Shown: in pieces, positions 53,277-63,682 of the stretch | How the letters are laid out: every line of letters starts with the position of its first letter | How positions within the stretch are numbered: the first letter of the stretch is position 1 | Source of the DNA: Siphonodentalium dalli | Lineage: Eukaryota > Mollusca > Scaphopoda > Gadilida > Siphonodentaliidae | Reading direction: 5' to 3' | NCBI GenBank assembly: GCA_032622095.1 | Contig: CP136067.1 | Span: forward strand, 119,215,281-119,279,280 | Length of the DNA stretch: 64,000 nt | Position numbers and translations under genes: made by a program | Notes under the pieces: generated by a model | What the model was told of the DNA's origin: nothing | The model's database searches: none | Seen by the model: the letters and a program-made list of their open reading frames with translations, nothing else

Positions 53277-53798
53277 ATAACATATTGCACTTTGTAGCGT
53301 ATCTGTTTCATCATAATTATGGCCACAAATCTGTACAAACATTTTTATCAGCTTTAGCCTTTTATCATAAATCAAGAGGATTCCCAGACCCCACCACCAA
53401 TTTCTTGGTGAAGAAAACCATGATGGGAATATGCCGACTTAAGCCATCTTCGGACGTGCATTTGCCAATAAGGTATTGACCCGACTTATTGTTTTTCGGA
53501 CCAGTCTCTTACCTTATTGTTTCAGTGTATTTTCTCATTGGCTTTTTTCGCATTGGCTCGTATTGGTGAATTGTGCATCACAAATAATTCACAAATTGAC
53601 AAAGTCCTGCAATTCCAGGACGTATCATTCACGGACACAGGAGCGTCTATATGGTTTCGCAACTTCAAGCATAACCCATCTGGGCTACCTCACTACATAC
53701 ATTTACGGCATCAACTTCCAATTTCGGCCAAATACATTATAGCATTACTATTTTCCTTCTATAGACAGTATCTTAAGTGGCAAGGCGCCAAACGTTAA
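53277..53798 (+). pseudogene. Tyrosine recombinase remnant of the DIRS-like element, 3'-truncated
   Basis: The N-terminal SAM-like region (YGHKSVQTFLSALAFYHKSR, then GFPDPTTNFLVKKTMMGICR) is followed by the start of the catalytic domain FALARIGELCI, with the first catalytic Arg, and then IWFRNFKHNPSGLPHYIHLR. The ORF ends at 53798 before the usual His-x-x-Arg and Tyr motifs; downstream sequence is the tandem array. The recombinase would integrate a circular DNA intermediate, but this copy lacks its nucleophile. Confidence 0.7.
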
Positions 53799-53809
53799 TG
53801 ACGGGTAAT

Positions 53810-54760
53810 TTTCAAGTGAATGCTGGAAAGCAGCCAGGCCACCCTCCCCCAAGTCACATTGTTATAACAGACAGTATTTTCCTTCTAGTGCTGGCAAGCA
53901 GCCAGGCTACACCGAAGCACATACTACGAGCATAGCGCCGGCTTCAATTTTTGTGAACGCAGGCAAGCGGTATATCTGAGGTTTCAGGCAAGCAACCCCC
54001 CCCCCCAATCACGTCACATGGTTTTATCAGACAAGTATTTTTCTTGGAGTGCTGGCAAGCAGCCAGGCTCCACCCCCACGCACATCTGACGAGCTTAAAT
54101 ATTTCTGTGAATGCAGGCAAGCAGCCTGGTTACTTTACAATTAAGCTTATAGTCTGGCCAGGCATCAAACATATCACGGATGGCTATTTCCTGTTTTCCT
54201 ATTATAACTATTCCTGCAAGTACCCCCCAAATGTCACATTGTTTTATCGGACAAGTATTTCCTTCGAGTGCTGGCAAACAGCCAGGCTACACCCCCAAGC
54301 ACATCAGACAAGCATAGCGCCGGTTTCAATTTTTGTGAACGCGGACAAGCAGCCTGGTCACGTTACGTTTAATGCAAGCAGTCTGGTCCATTTATACTAG
54401 TTACACAAATTGAGTCATATTTGTTATTGTAATTATCAGATCACCAAGTTGCTAATCCTTCTCTAATGTACTGGGTTCAGGCAAGCAGCCTGGCTCATTT
54501 CATATGTTCACCTGAAACTTTGCGTTACTCACATGTAGTAAGTGTTAATAATGAGTCACCGTAATTATCAGTTCACCAATAAGTTATTACCACTCCAGCA
54601 TAATTTCGGGTATAGGAAAGCAGCCTTGCTCACTTCCACAGTTACCTCCTAGACAGGTTTTTGAGCCTCAAACCGCTTCAGTTTGGATACATATGCCCCG
54701 TTCCGGTTGATCAGTGAGCTGGTCAGCAGCCAGACTCAAACAGCACATCTATACATAGGT
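53810..54760 (+). repeat. Tandem array with core 'gcaagcagccaggctacacc'
   Basis: About ten copies of 'aagcagcc(a/t)gg', spaced irregularly 60-140 bp (about 53833, 53896, 54054, 54116, 54276, 54350, 54480, 54618, 54724), with longer similarity among 53885-53990, 54040-54140 and 54265-54365 ('gcgccggtttcaatttttgt'). Confidence 0.75.
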
Positions 54761-55016
54761 TTTCATCCTCATAATTAGTGATTCATACCTTATATATACA
54801 TGTTACCTTTATTGTGGTCAGACATTGGAGATTTTCTTTTACGGTCGTGCTACTGCATACTGATATCCATAGTTAATCAATCTGGATTCTGTTCATTCCA
54901 TTACCATTCTTCAGCCTAATTCGTAAGGATTCGTGCTGCTCTCTTGGTTTGGGTGGGGGCATGACATCTCCGTCACTGAGTAGCATCTTTTGATACAGCT
55001 CAGTCGCTGTCCCTTT

Positions 55017-55204
55017 GGCGTTTTTTGCCCACCACCTTCTTGACTATATATTTTGGTTATGTCAATTTTGATATATATAAATTTGTTTGTTTATCAATAA
55101 ACAGCTCTATTGAATCAGACCAACTCGTTTAGTCATTGAACGTAGAAAACCCTGAGCGCAGCCCTTATTACTACCCCGGGTTATGCGGCATTGGTTTGAC
55201 AGTA
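55017..55204 (+). repeat. Split direct repeat B1 of the DIRS-like element, left part
   Basis: 'ggcgttttttgcccaccacc' through 'tgacagta', matching B2 from 56201. The rest of B1 ('ggatctgtagaatataaat') resumes at 55773 after the insertion. Homologous to 26070-26251. Confidence 0.8.
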
Positions 55205-55379
55205 AGCAATTATTTCATGTGTATTTTTGGAACAGTAAAAATTGTTGTCCCGAGGTATCAGGAATGACTATCGAACTGTTGCCCAAGGCCGAAGGCCAAG
55301 GGCAACAGTTCGATAGTCATTCCTGATACAGAGGGACAACAATTTTGCCTGTTCCCAAAAGACGCATGAAATAATTGCT
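55205..55379. other. Long hairpin, two arms of about 80 nt
   Basis: Left arm 55205-55284 (agcaattatttcatg ... actgttgccc) pairs with right arm 55299-55379 (gggcaacagt ... catgaaataattgct), with a few mismatches, around a 14-nt loop rich in GGCC. It is inserted in B1. Confidence 0.85.
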
Positions 55380-55770
55380 TTGTTACCCAATACATTTACT
55401 TGTATATAATCAGGTCATTCCTAATTAATCACACTCTTTAATAGTGTCAGTGACAATGCGGAAATCCGGTATAATTAAAAACCGAAACCGGAAATTTTCA
55501 GAAATAGCTGAAACGTCACGGAAATTGCAAACCATGTAACAGTTCGTTCGGGCCAATCAACAGTTCGCTCGGAGCCAGTCAACAGTCCGCTCGGGTCGGG
55601 CAACGGTTCACTCGTGACGTCATGAAAGCTGACCGTGATTGCAAACCAGGCAACAGTTCATTCAGGGCGGGCAACAGTTCGTTGTGGCGTTACGAACGCG
55701 AATTTGGGGTTAACCAGTGAATTCTAAATCCCAATGATTTACGAAGTAAAACTCTACTATTGGGTAACAA
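55380..55770. mobile_element. 391-bp element with TTGTTACCCAATA inverted ends
   Basis: Ends TTGTTACCCAATA and its complement TATTGGGTAACAA (55758-55770). It is directly joined to the hairpin; the combined insertion 55205-55772 has TA at both borders. Interior 55540-55700 has about six 'caacagttcgctcgggc' units, a word also present in the hairpin arm. Confidence 0.7.
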
Positions 55771-55784
55771 TAGGATCTGTAGAA

Positions 55785-56030
55785 TATAAATACACAATTA
55801 CGAAATAATCACATTTATTTCCGAGCTATCCGTCTCTACAGTAGTCGAATAAACTATTACTTTTGGGTATGACGGTATTGGAACACGAGGTGTAGATTTC
55901 CAGTTTTGCGCATGCGCTCACAAATCTTTGAGACGCCATTTCAACCATTGCCAAATTAGAAAAATCTGGCAGCATAGATAAAGCTTCAGAACTAAAAAAA
56001 TGTAGAAGATTTTATTTACATTCAACCCAC
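55785..56030 (+). repeat. Probable split direct repeat A2 of the DIRS-like element
   Basis: Located between B1 and B2. Shares 'gaaataatca(c/a)(a)ttttattt' at its start, and 'catgcgc' followed by 'tctttg(a)(g)' and 'cgccat' text, with A2 at 26251-26463, indicating distant homology. Confidence 0.5.
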
Positions 56031-56200
56031 CCACCCTCTAAGTATGTCTCCTTTGTCTATCACTTCTTACCCCGTGAGGCCCGGGGGAGCATTTTGGAAC
56101 TTGTTTCCTCTACATTTTATGATTGTTATGTCATTATATATTGATAATTTTATATTATGTCAATATATATTGATAATCTTATTTTTCTTAAGTGGATGAT

Positions 56201-56415
56201 GGCGTTTTTTGCCCACCACCTTCATGACTATATATTTTGGTTATGTCAATTTTGATATATATATATAAATATCTGGTTGTTTATCAATAAACAGCTCTAT
56301 TGAATCTGACCAACTCGTTTAGTCATTGAACGTAGCAAACCCTTAGAGCAGCCCCTATTACTATCCCGGGTTATGCGGCATTGGGTTGACAGTAGGATCT
56401 GTAGAACATAAATAA
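56201..56415 (+). repeat. Split direct repeat B2 of the DIRS-like element
   Basis: Partner of 55017-55204 plus 55773-55790: 'ggcgttttttgcccaccacc', 'aataaacagctctattgaat', 'cgggttatgcggcattgg', 'ggatctgtagaacataaat'. Marks the right end of the element. Confidence 0.8.
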
Positions 56416-56463
56416 TTTGTTTCTTACATTTTTTAACAATTATAAAAAATAATATAAAATGTG

Positions 56464-56715
56464 TTAGTCGACTCGAATATATAATAAAAAGCATTGGCAC
56501 ACGGTTTTCGCAAAAATTCAGGAAGCTCACAATTACAACAATTTTTTTTCATTTTTTTTCTTACATTTAAAAAAAAAAAAAATCAAATTTGTCAGAGCAC
56601 TGCGTTCTCTTATATATGCGAGGTGACCTATGGTCGACTCGCATATATAAGAAAATGCATTGGCGCAGGGTTTTCGCAAAAATTCAGGAAGCTCACAATT
56701 ACAACAATTTTTTTT
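56464..56715. repeat. Diverged palindromic repeat with duplicated flank
   Basis: Palindrome 56597-56664 (ctgcgttctcttata ... tataagaaaatgcattgg), related to those at 46.0-46.3 kb; a half palindrome at 56466-56497. A 46-bp segment 'ggttttcgcaaaaattcagg' + 'aagctcacaattacaacaat' + T-run occurs after each (56502 and 56668). Confidence 0.8.
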
Positions 56716-58194
56716 TATAAATCCCGATGTCATGACTATAAAGTCATGACATTGTGACGTTGTGATGAAAATACAGATAAAACTGAAGATTTTGTATAAA
56801 ATTTGTCTATAATGGCATAATAAAGCGGTATATTTACATTAAATCATATTTCGCGATGAAATCTATCGATGAAATGCAATTTGCATTGACTGAGGGTGGT
56901 AACACGATAGCTATTCCTCTTGGTACTCCCCAACGTTTAACGTTCTTAAAATAGCCTCTAAAGCTGTCCGAATGTGATAAGTAATTATAAATAAAAGTGA
57001 TAATAAATGCATAATAAATATATCACAACTGCTTTAGTATCATACCGGTACTTGTACATTTATTTCCTAGTGAAGAAAGAACATTGTTTGGACAATGCCA
57101 CATACTGGGCAAGCAATGCTGCAAATACTAGTATGGAAAACTCATCCCAAAATTATAATATATGTTAATTCATCGCTTATCACAAAATTATAATATATGT
57201 CATTTCATCTAGTTTTTTCAGAGGGATTAAGATTGAGCTTCTGCAATGGTATCAATAAGAGTCAACAAATACAGATATATTTATTATACTTATCTGTAAT
57301 ATTTGAGACGTTTTTGTTTTTGTTTTTAGCCTGTATTGAAAATTGAACACATGAAAGTAATCTTACCAAAAATATTAGACGAACAATTAAAAGCCATTAG
57401 AATATACAGGTATTATTCAGTGTAATTTATTAACAGCTAAACAACCTTGGCAGCAAAATGCCAATTACTAAACCAAACCTGCCACGCTTACATATTTAGC
57501 ATAGTTTATATGTTTTATGCTTTCAAATATACAAAGTTAAAGTTTTTGCATTTACAGCAACTAGTGCAAAGTTATAACATAAAGAAATAAGTTTACAGAT
57601 ATACTAAAAAAATTGCCTGTGACACAAGCTACTGCATACCATCGCAGAAGCCTCAACACCACTATTATTACATAAACACTGTAAGTATGCAAACTATAGT
57701 ATGCAGCTCCATGTTTATAATGAAATCATATCTCAGACATTTAGCACTCACCTAAACATTCTTGAACTGTCACCCCGATGCACAAAATATATAATGTTAA
57801 AACGCCAGTAAACTCGCTGACAGTCACCGTTCATTTTGCTAGTATCAACAAATACAAAGTAGGTCAAACTACTTGAACTGTATAATATCGTTCCCGAAAT
57901 CCATGCATCGTTGAAAGTCGTGACAAATTACATTATTAGTCCACGAATTTATAACGCCAACTTGACTATTACATAACCTCAAAACAAGGAATAAGCAGGA
58001 CCGAATATGGTGACTCCTTCCACAGAATGTAGTTCCTAAAACGCTTTCCACAAGATTTCTATCCACCGAAACGTGCGCTCATAAAATAATGTTTTTTAGG
58101 GTCACGCGGTCAATCTCGGCGATATATACGGAAACCGAAACGAACAATAACTCTACCTTATATGGTCGACATTATGGCTCGTAAATATAGTTAT
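56716..58194. other. No gene seen
   Basis: AT-rich. The 65-codon minus ORF at 57869-58066 has no motif. Confidence 0.4.
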
Positions 58195-58290
58195 GTATGT
58201 GTGTGTGTATATGTATACACGAGTATGTATATGTATATGTATGTGTATGTATGTATGTATGTATGTATGTATGTATGTATGTATGTATGC
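58195..58290. repeat. (GTAT)n / (GT)n microsatellite
   Basis: Ten or more GTAT units, mixed with GT and GTATAT. All overlapping ORFs, rich in Tyr-Val or His-Thr-Tyr-Ile, are artefacts. Confidence 0.95.
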
Positions 58291-58762
58291 GTCTATGTAT
58301 TTGTATTGATCTGCGCTGCCCATGGCTATAGAATATATAAGCGATTCCTGTGGAAGGATGCACACAACTATTCCAACTAAAAAACAAATCCTGCTTCTTT
58401 TATAATTCAAAATCTATCCCATAGCTAGAAGAACCCCCTTCGATCGACCACATCATTCATGTACCTCACGTATATGACACATCTCTTTATATGTACATGT
58501 GTAATCACCTCATCCAGTATCTACTTACAAAGTAGCAATGCTGACCCATTTACTTCACCGTTTATTCATGTTGTTTTCATGTTTGCTCATGTTTTCTTCA
58601 TTATTTGTATCACCTTTTCCGGTCGATCTAGAAAACTTCCTCAATCTATTGTAAAAAAATCACACAGAAATGAAATCAACCCACCACACCCGGTCCTCAG
58701 CCTCTCCTACGAAATGACTACAAATCAAGTGTCCAGTCCGTACACGGTCCCGCTTACAGTGA
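58291..58762. other. 5' flank or 5' UTR of LINE-F
   Basis: No distinct feature. The 5' boundary of LINE-F is not visible. The ORF 58459-58800 overlaps the LINE start and is not supported. Confidence 0.4.
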
Positions 58763-61700
58763 TTGCCAAGTTCTATTTCCATCATGTCGATATCACTTGA
58801 GCAGTACCGTGTATCAATTGGACGTTTTGATCTTAAAAAGAGTGCATCAAAAATAAGCACAAGTAATCATCAAAGATGGAAAATGAAAATTCACCAATTT
58901 CTACTGGGCATTATATTATCAATTTTACTGGTAAGGACTGGAGTAGAAAGAAACCCAGGGCCAGTCTGTGATAGATCAACGAAAACAATAACTATATTCC
59001 ACCAGAACATACGAAGCATACGACACAAACTCGAAAAAATAGTAGATTTTATCACTGATTACGATATCTTAGCTTTCACTGAAACTCACTTAGATCCCTC
59101 TTTTTCCTCAGAAAAACTAGAAATTACTGGTTATTGTAGCCCAATAAGAGAAGACAGAAATTCAGAAGGAGGTGGAATTTGTATATATTTTGCAGAGCAT
59201 CTAATATATCGTAGAAGACATGATCTGGAGTTTGATTCCTCAATAATTTGGTTCGAAATATGTTCAAAATCGCGACTTTTCCTGTTCGGGTTATCTTACA
59301 GATCTGATCAATACTGTCACCCGAGTTATTGGGAATTATTGGAAACATCTATTCATGATGCATTAGACATAACTGAAAACATTATACTAACCGGGGATTA
59401 CAATTCAAATCTCCTTGATCCGGCCTCAAAATTAAATGATATAATCAACTTTTACACCCTCAAAAACGTAGTCACGTCCCCAACAAGAGTTACTCAAAGT
59501 TCTCAAACACTATTGGACCCTATAATTATTAACGGCGATTTTAATCTGCAAGATGCTGATACCATAGATTTGGAAATTTCTTACCATTACGGTGTCTATG
59601 CGACCCTCTGTTATGATAATACTCGCACATCCTCTTTTAAAAGACAAATCTGGGACTATAAACACGCTGACTTCGAAAGGGCGGGTAATCTGATAAACGA
59701 CCTGAAATGGAATAATCTTCTTCTCCCCCTTGAATTAAATGAAGCTGCAGAACTGTTCACTAAAACATTTCTCGATATTATGTACAAATGTATCCCATTT
59801 AAACATGTCACCATCCGAACAAATGATAAACCATGGTTTAATTCAGAAATCCGCAGACAGATAAGACGTAGAGACAGGTTGAGATCGATTGCTATTAAAA
59901 AAAATACCACAGAAACATGGAAAAAATTTAAACAATGTCGAAATCATATCAATAACATGAAGAAATATGCTAAGGCACAATTTAATGAAAAATTAGAAGA
60001 ACGCATTAGTACATCTGATTCAAAAGACTACTGGCAATTTATTAATTACCTCCTCAACAAGAAAAAGACAACATTAATTCCCCCGCTGTATAGCCTAGAA
60101 GGTGGGGTAAAAATGGATTCTAAATCATATGAAATTAACGATTTTGAAAATGCACAAATTCTAAACAAAAGATTCATTTTAAATTCCTCACTTGATGATT
60201 CAAGAAAATCATTACCCCCGTTGACCTCTAAAACATAGAATATACTGACTGAAATTCCTTTCGAAATGCAAGAGCTAATTGATGTTATACTAGCTTTGAA
60301 AACAAATAAGGCACATGGACATGATGACATAAGTGCTAAAATGTTACGCTGTACTGCACAGCAGATTGCTTTACCGTTGTCATTACTATTTAAAAAATCT
60401 CTGGAGGTTGGAATATTCCCGTCTTCTTGGAAAAATGCAAATGTTATACCAATCTTTAAAAAAGGGGACCCCGCTGATAGTGCCAATTACAGGCCGATTT
60501 CATTGTTACCTTGTCTGGCCAAAGTATTTGAAAGATTGGTCCTAAAATATGTTTCCACTTTTTTTAATGAAAATAATCTTATTTACGAGCATCAATCCGG
60601 CTTCATGGCCGGTCACAGTACAGTTTATCAACTAATTGATATATATCACCACCTTTGCCAGAACCTAGATAAAGGTCTGTACACGTGTTCCATATTTTTT
60701 GATATTTCGAAAGCATTCGAAAGGGTCTGGCATAGGGGGCTAATACATAAATTGCAGCAATATGGGATTGCAGGAAAACTTTTGAACTGGTTTCAAGATT
60801 ACTTAGTAAATAGACGACAAAGAGTCCTGGTAAACAATACTTACTCTAAATTTGAAATTATACCATCCGGAGTGCCACAAGGGTACATAATGGGGCCTTT
60901 TCTCTTCTTAATTTATATAAACGATCTGCCCAACAATCTCTGCTCTAAAGCTCGAATGTACGCCGACGACACCTGCATCACTGCTTCTCACTATGACCTA
61001 CAATCCCTAGCTAGACAACTCAACAATGATCTCGAAATCGTATCACAATGGGCCAACAACTGGCTTGTAAACTTTAACCCAGCAAAGACCAAAGCTATGT
61101 CATTTTCCCTAACTAACAAAGACCAGGTCCCAAAACTATTTTTCGAAAACCAAGAAATAACCTTCATTAAATCGCATAGACAACTCGGTCTCGATATCCA
61201 AGCAAATTTGAATTGGAATGATCACATTGAAAATATCTGTCGACGAGTATCAGGTAGACTATCCCAACTCAGAAAATTTAAATACAGTATCGACAGAAAG
61301 ACGCTTGAAAAAATCTACAATACTTATATTTTGCCTATAATGGACTATTCTGATATTGTCTGGGCGAACGCACCAAAATACTTGACTGATAAACTTGAAA
61401 GACTTCATAAAGAAGCTGCCAGAATTGTAACTGGACTAAACCGATCGGTATCCGATAAAGACCTACTCCTAGAAATCGGCTGGCCCACGCTCAGTAATAG
61501 ACGCGAACATCATCAGTTACATTACATATATCAAATTATTAACAACCTTGCACCCAACTACTTATCAACTATCTTACTTCCTCGTGCTGGCAATGTCTCG
61601 AGATACTCAAAGCGGAACCCTGGAAACTTTAATTTTTACTTCTGTCACACAGAACATTTAAAAAAATCCTTCCTACCCTTTATGACACAATCATGGAATA

Positions 61701-62125
61701 AGCTTCCAATTATCGTAACTGATACGTTTAACCTAAAAGAATTTAAGGTCAATCTTAGTTTTATAGATTTGACCCTAAAACCACCTCCTTATTTTCAAAC
61801 TGGGAGTCGTAAAGACAATATAATTCATTCTAAAATTCGCAACGGTTGCAGTGAACTTCGCTTAGATATGTATGATAACTTTATAGCCGAAAGCCCGGTG
61901 TGTAGTTGTGGCACAGAGATCGAGGATGCCTTTCACTTCTTTTTCGAATGTACATTGTTCCGACCGCAAAGAACTAAATTATATGATAGACTAGATGAGT
62001 ATGCTTTCACAATAGTAGACGTAAACCACTTCCTCCGAGGCGCCCCAAGCATTCCACAGCATCGAAACCAGCTACTCCTTTACATTGTACAAAAATATAT
62101 AACAGAAAGTAAACGTTTCACTTAA
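58763..62125 (+). CDS. LINE-F ORF2: AP-endonuclease / reverse transcriptase, one in-frame TAG
   Basis: Residues 1-58: leader LEQYRVSIGRFD and a hydrophobic stretch (FLLGIILSILLV), then TGVERNPGP with NPGP at 64-67. Endonuclease about 75-285: ITIFHQNIRSIRHKLEK, LAFTETHLDPSF, GGGICIYFAEHL, TGDYNSNLLDP, TLLDPIIIN and ISYHYGV, where the usual catalytic Ser-Asp-His reads Ser-Tyr-His (59579-59587). Linker: KPWFNSEIRRQIRRRDRLRS. TAG at 60236-60238; the same frame continues. RT: NYRPISLLPCLAKVFE, HQSGFMAGHSTVYQ, FFDISKAFERVWH, GVPQGYIMGPFLFLIYIND and MYADDTC (YADD at 60959-60970). Thumb and C-terminal Cys/His region (VCSCGTEIEDAFHFFFECTL). It would make a target-primed RT, but the stop and the altered endonuclease residue suggest it is inactive. 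The first ATG of the frame was used as the start; M8 and M41 are alternatives. Confidence 0.85.
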
Positions 62126-62310
62126 CGAATAAAAATCGTAAACAACTTACGGCACGGCATGGCATGATATCTACAGGAGAGGACCTCAGGACCGGTATAA
62201 CATCAATCACCAGACATCATCATCAACATTCTTATTATTACATGTACATTATATATGTTAATCATCTTGTTTAAACATTTGTGTAAATATTGTCGGGAGA
62301 GGGGCCACCT

Positions 62311-62328
62311 TAAGTTGTTATAACTTGT
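62311..62328 (+). other. LINE-family 3' UTR hairpin
   Basis: TTAAGTT-gttat-AACTTG, followed by TCCCCCAATCCC. The same stem and flank occur at 8757-8777, 27591-27608, 33839-33857 and 48326-48344 (all minus strand). Confidence 0.7.
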
Positions 62329-62365
62329 CCCCCAATCCCTTGTAAACTGAGTTACAATAAATATG

Positions 62366-63682
62366 TTTAAACCAATAAAAGTGATATTAATTGATAGAAG
62401 ATTTTTCCGGACAGGTAGAGGTGCCCTTGATTCATATGTATTATTTTATACCCCGAATTTATATAAAACTTGCTGGGACCCAGTGGACTTGGATCAGTCT
62501 TACTACAAAATCCTTACGAATTTCATACATGCATGGGAGTTTCCCCATATAATTTTCTCTGCTTTGTTGCACCATACACCAGACCATTAAGCCAAGAATG
62601 TTCACGGTCCCCTCAGTAATCAGTATTCTCTGAATCACTTATATTTTATAGGATGGACTAAATGACATCGCATATAATTGCTTAACATCCCATTAACGCC
62701 CGATCGTTGTCCTATCCCCTCCATGAGTATAAACATTATAAATACACCCAACTATATATTCGCCTTGTCGGCTCGGTCGGTGTCTTTCTAACCGTTCTTC
62801 GTTTATCTGGGAACGGGACAAATCTACTAGTGTCAGCACTTGTGTCCCAATCCCAATTGTTGTATGTATATATATATATGTATATCTGTAATTATCCTCC
62901 ATTACTGAAGATTGTATATATGAACACAATAGTATATACAGAACATAATACACACGGTCATACATGTATCAACAAATCAAAGTATTTACATATATATACA
63001 ATTCTCGAGTTGGGTCTGCGCTCTTACCAGCAGGTACCGCCCAAACCAAACCAAAACAGTTCAGCATGACTACATGCGTTGCAATTCTTCAAACGCAATT
63101 GCCAGCGTCATATATATGGGTACGCACACATAAGGGCACAACCGCAACTTTGTTGGTGTATTCGCGTACGCACGTGCATCTGGGCGCGCAGGACAATCAG
63201 TCACGACACCCTGCCATCTCCCGATGAACAGAATAATGACGAACGACTTGCATTGTCATTCTACTGGCCACTGAATCCAACAGAATGGGGCGTGCGCATC
63301 CACATACACGGCCGCACGTATACACGCAACTCACACCATATATGTTTGTATATTGAATGCCTTTATATGGCATGTGCGATTACTATATACATGTAATATA
63401 AACCATGTGGTTGTCATAATTGGAGACATAAAGATAATATGAGGTTTCTCTTTCATATATATTGATGGACGTCACGACAAGGTTCCACATATAAAAAGTG
63501 AAGTATAGAGAGAGATAGATAATTATACATCGAAATATTACTTCGATTACAGTAGTTTAATGTATATCTATAAAGTAAAAATAAAGGGTGCGAGTCGATA
63601 TATAGTGTATGAATAACGAGAATGTCGAGCATGCACTATATTAAGTAATACCTGTCATACCAGCATACAGATAATAGGCCTG
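62366..63682. other. No gene seen
   Basis: AT-rich with TA-rich microsatellite patches (62860-62885, 62985-63000). Overlapping ORFs in several frames (62693-63396) have no recognised motif. Confidence 0.4.

Larger units (their letters stand above)
50190..56415 (+). mobile_element. DIRS-like tyrosine-recombinase retroelement, decayed
   Basis: Plus strand: gag-like ORF, RT, RNase H and a truncated tyrosine recombinase (50.2-53.8 kb), then a tandem array (53810-54760) and the ending B1 (55017-55204 plus about 55773-55790), A2 (about 55785-56030), B2 (56201-56415). RT/RNase H order without protease or integrase, plus a recombinase, defines the DIRS/Ngaro group. The B1-A2-B2 ending supports split direct repeats. 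The left repeat was not located. An unrelated insertion splits B1. Confidence 0.75.
58763..62365 (+). mobile_element. LINE-F: nearly intact NPGP-type APE LINE
   Basis: Plus strand, one open frame of 1,121 codons with a single TAG, then a 240-bp 3' UTR with the AAGTT/AACTT hairpin (62311-62328) and AATAAA at 62356-62361. It is the best-preserved copy of the family of LINE-A/C and LINE-B. Tail type is unclear; an AT-rich host flank follows. Confidence 0.85.

Noticed and set aside
58162-58410. Three overlapping 70-85 codon ORFs on both strands
   Set aside because: All are translations of the GTAT microsatellite.
62693-63396. Cluster of ORFs in several frames (Tyr/His rich)
   Set aside because: TA- and CA-rich low complexity; overlapping in both strands without a consistent protein.
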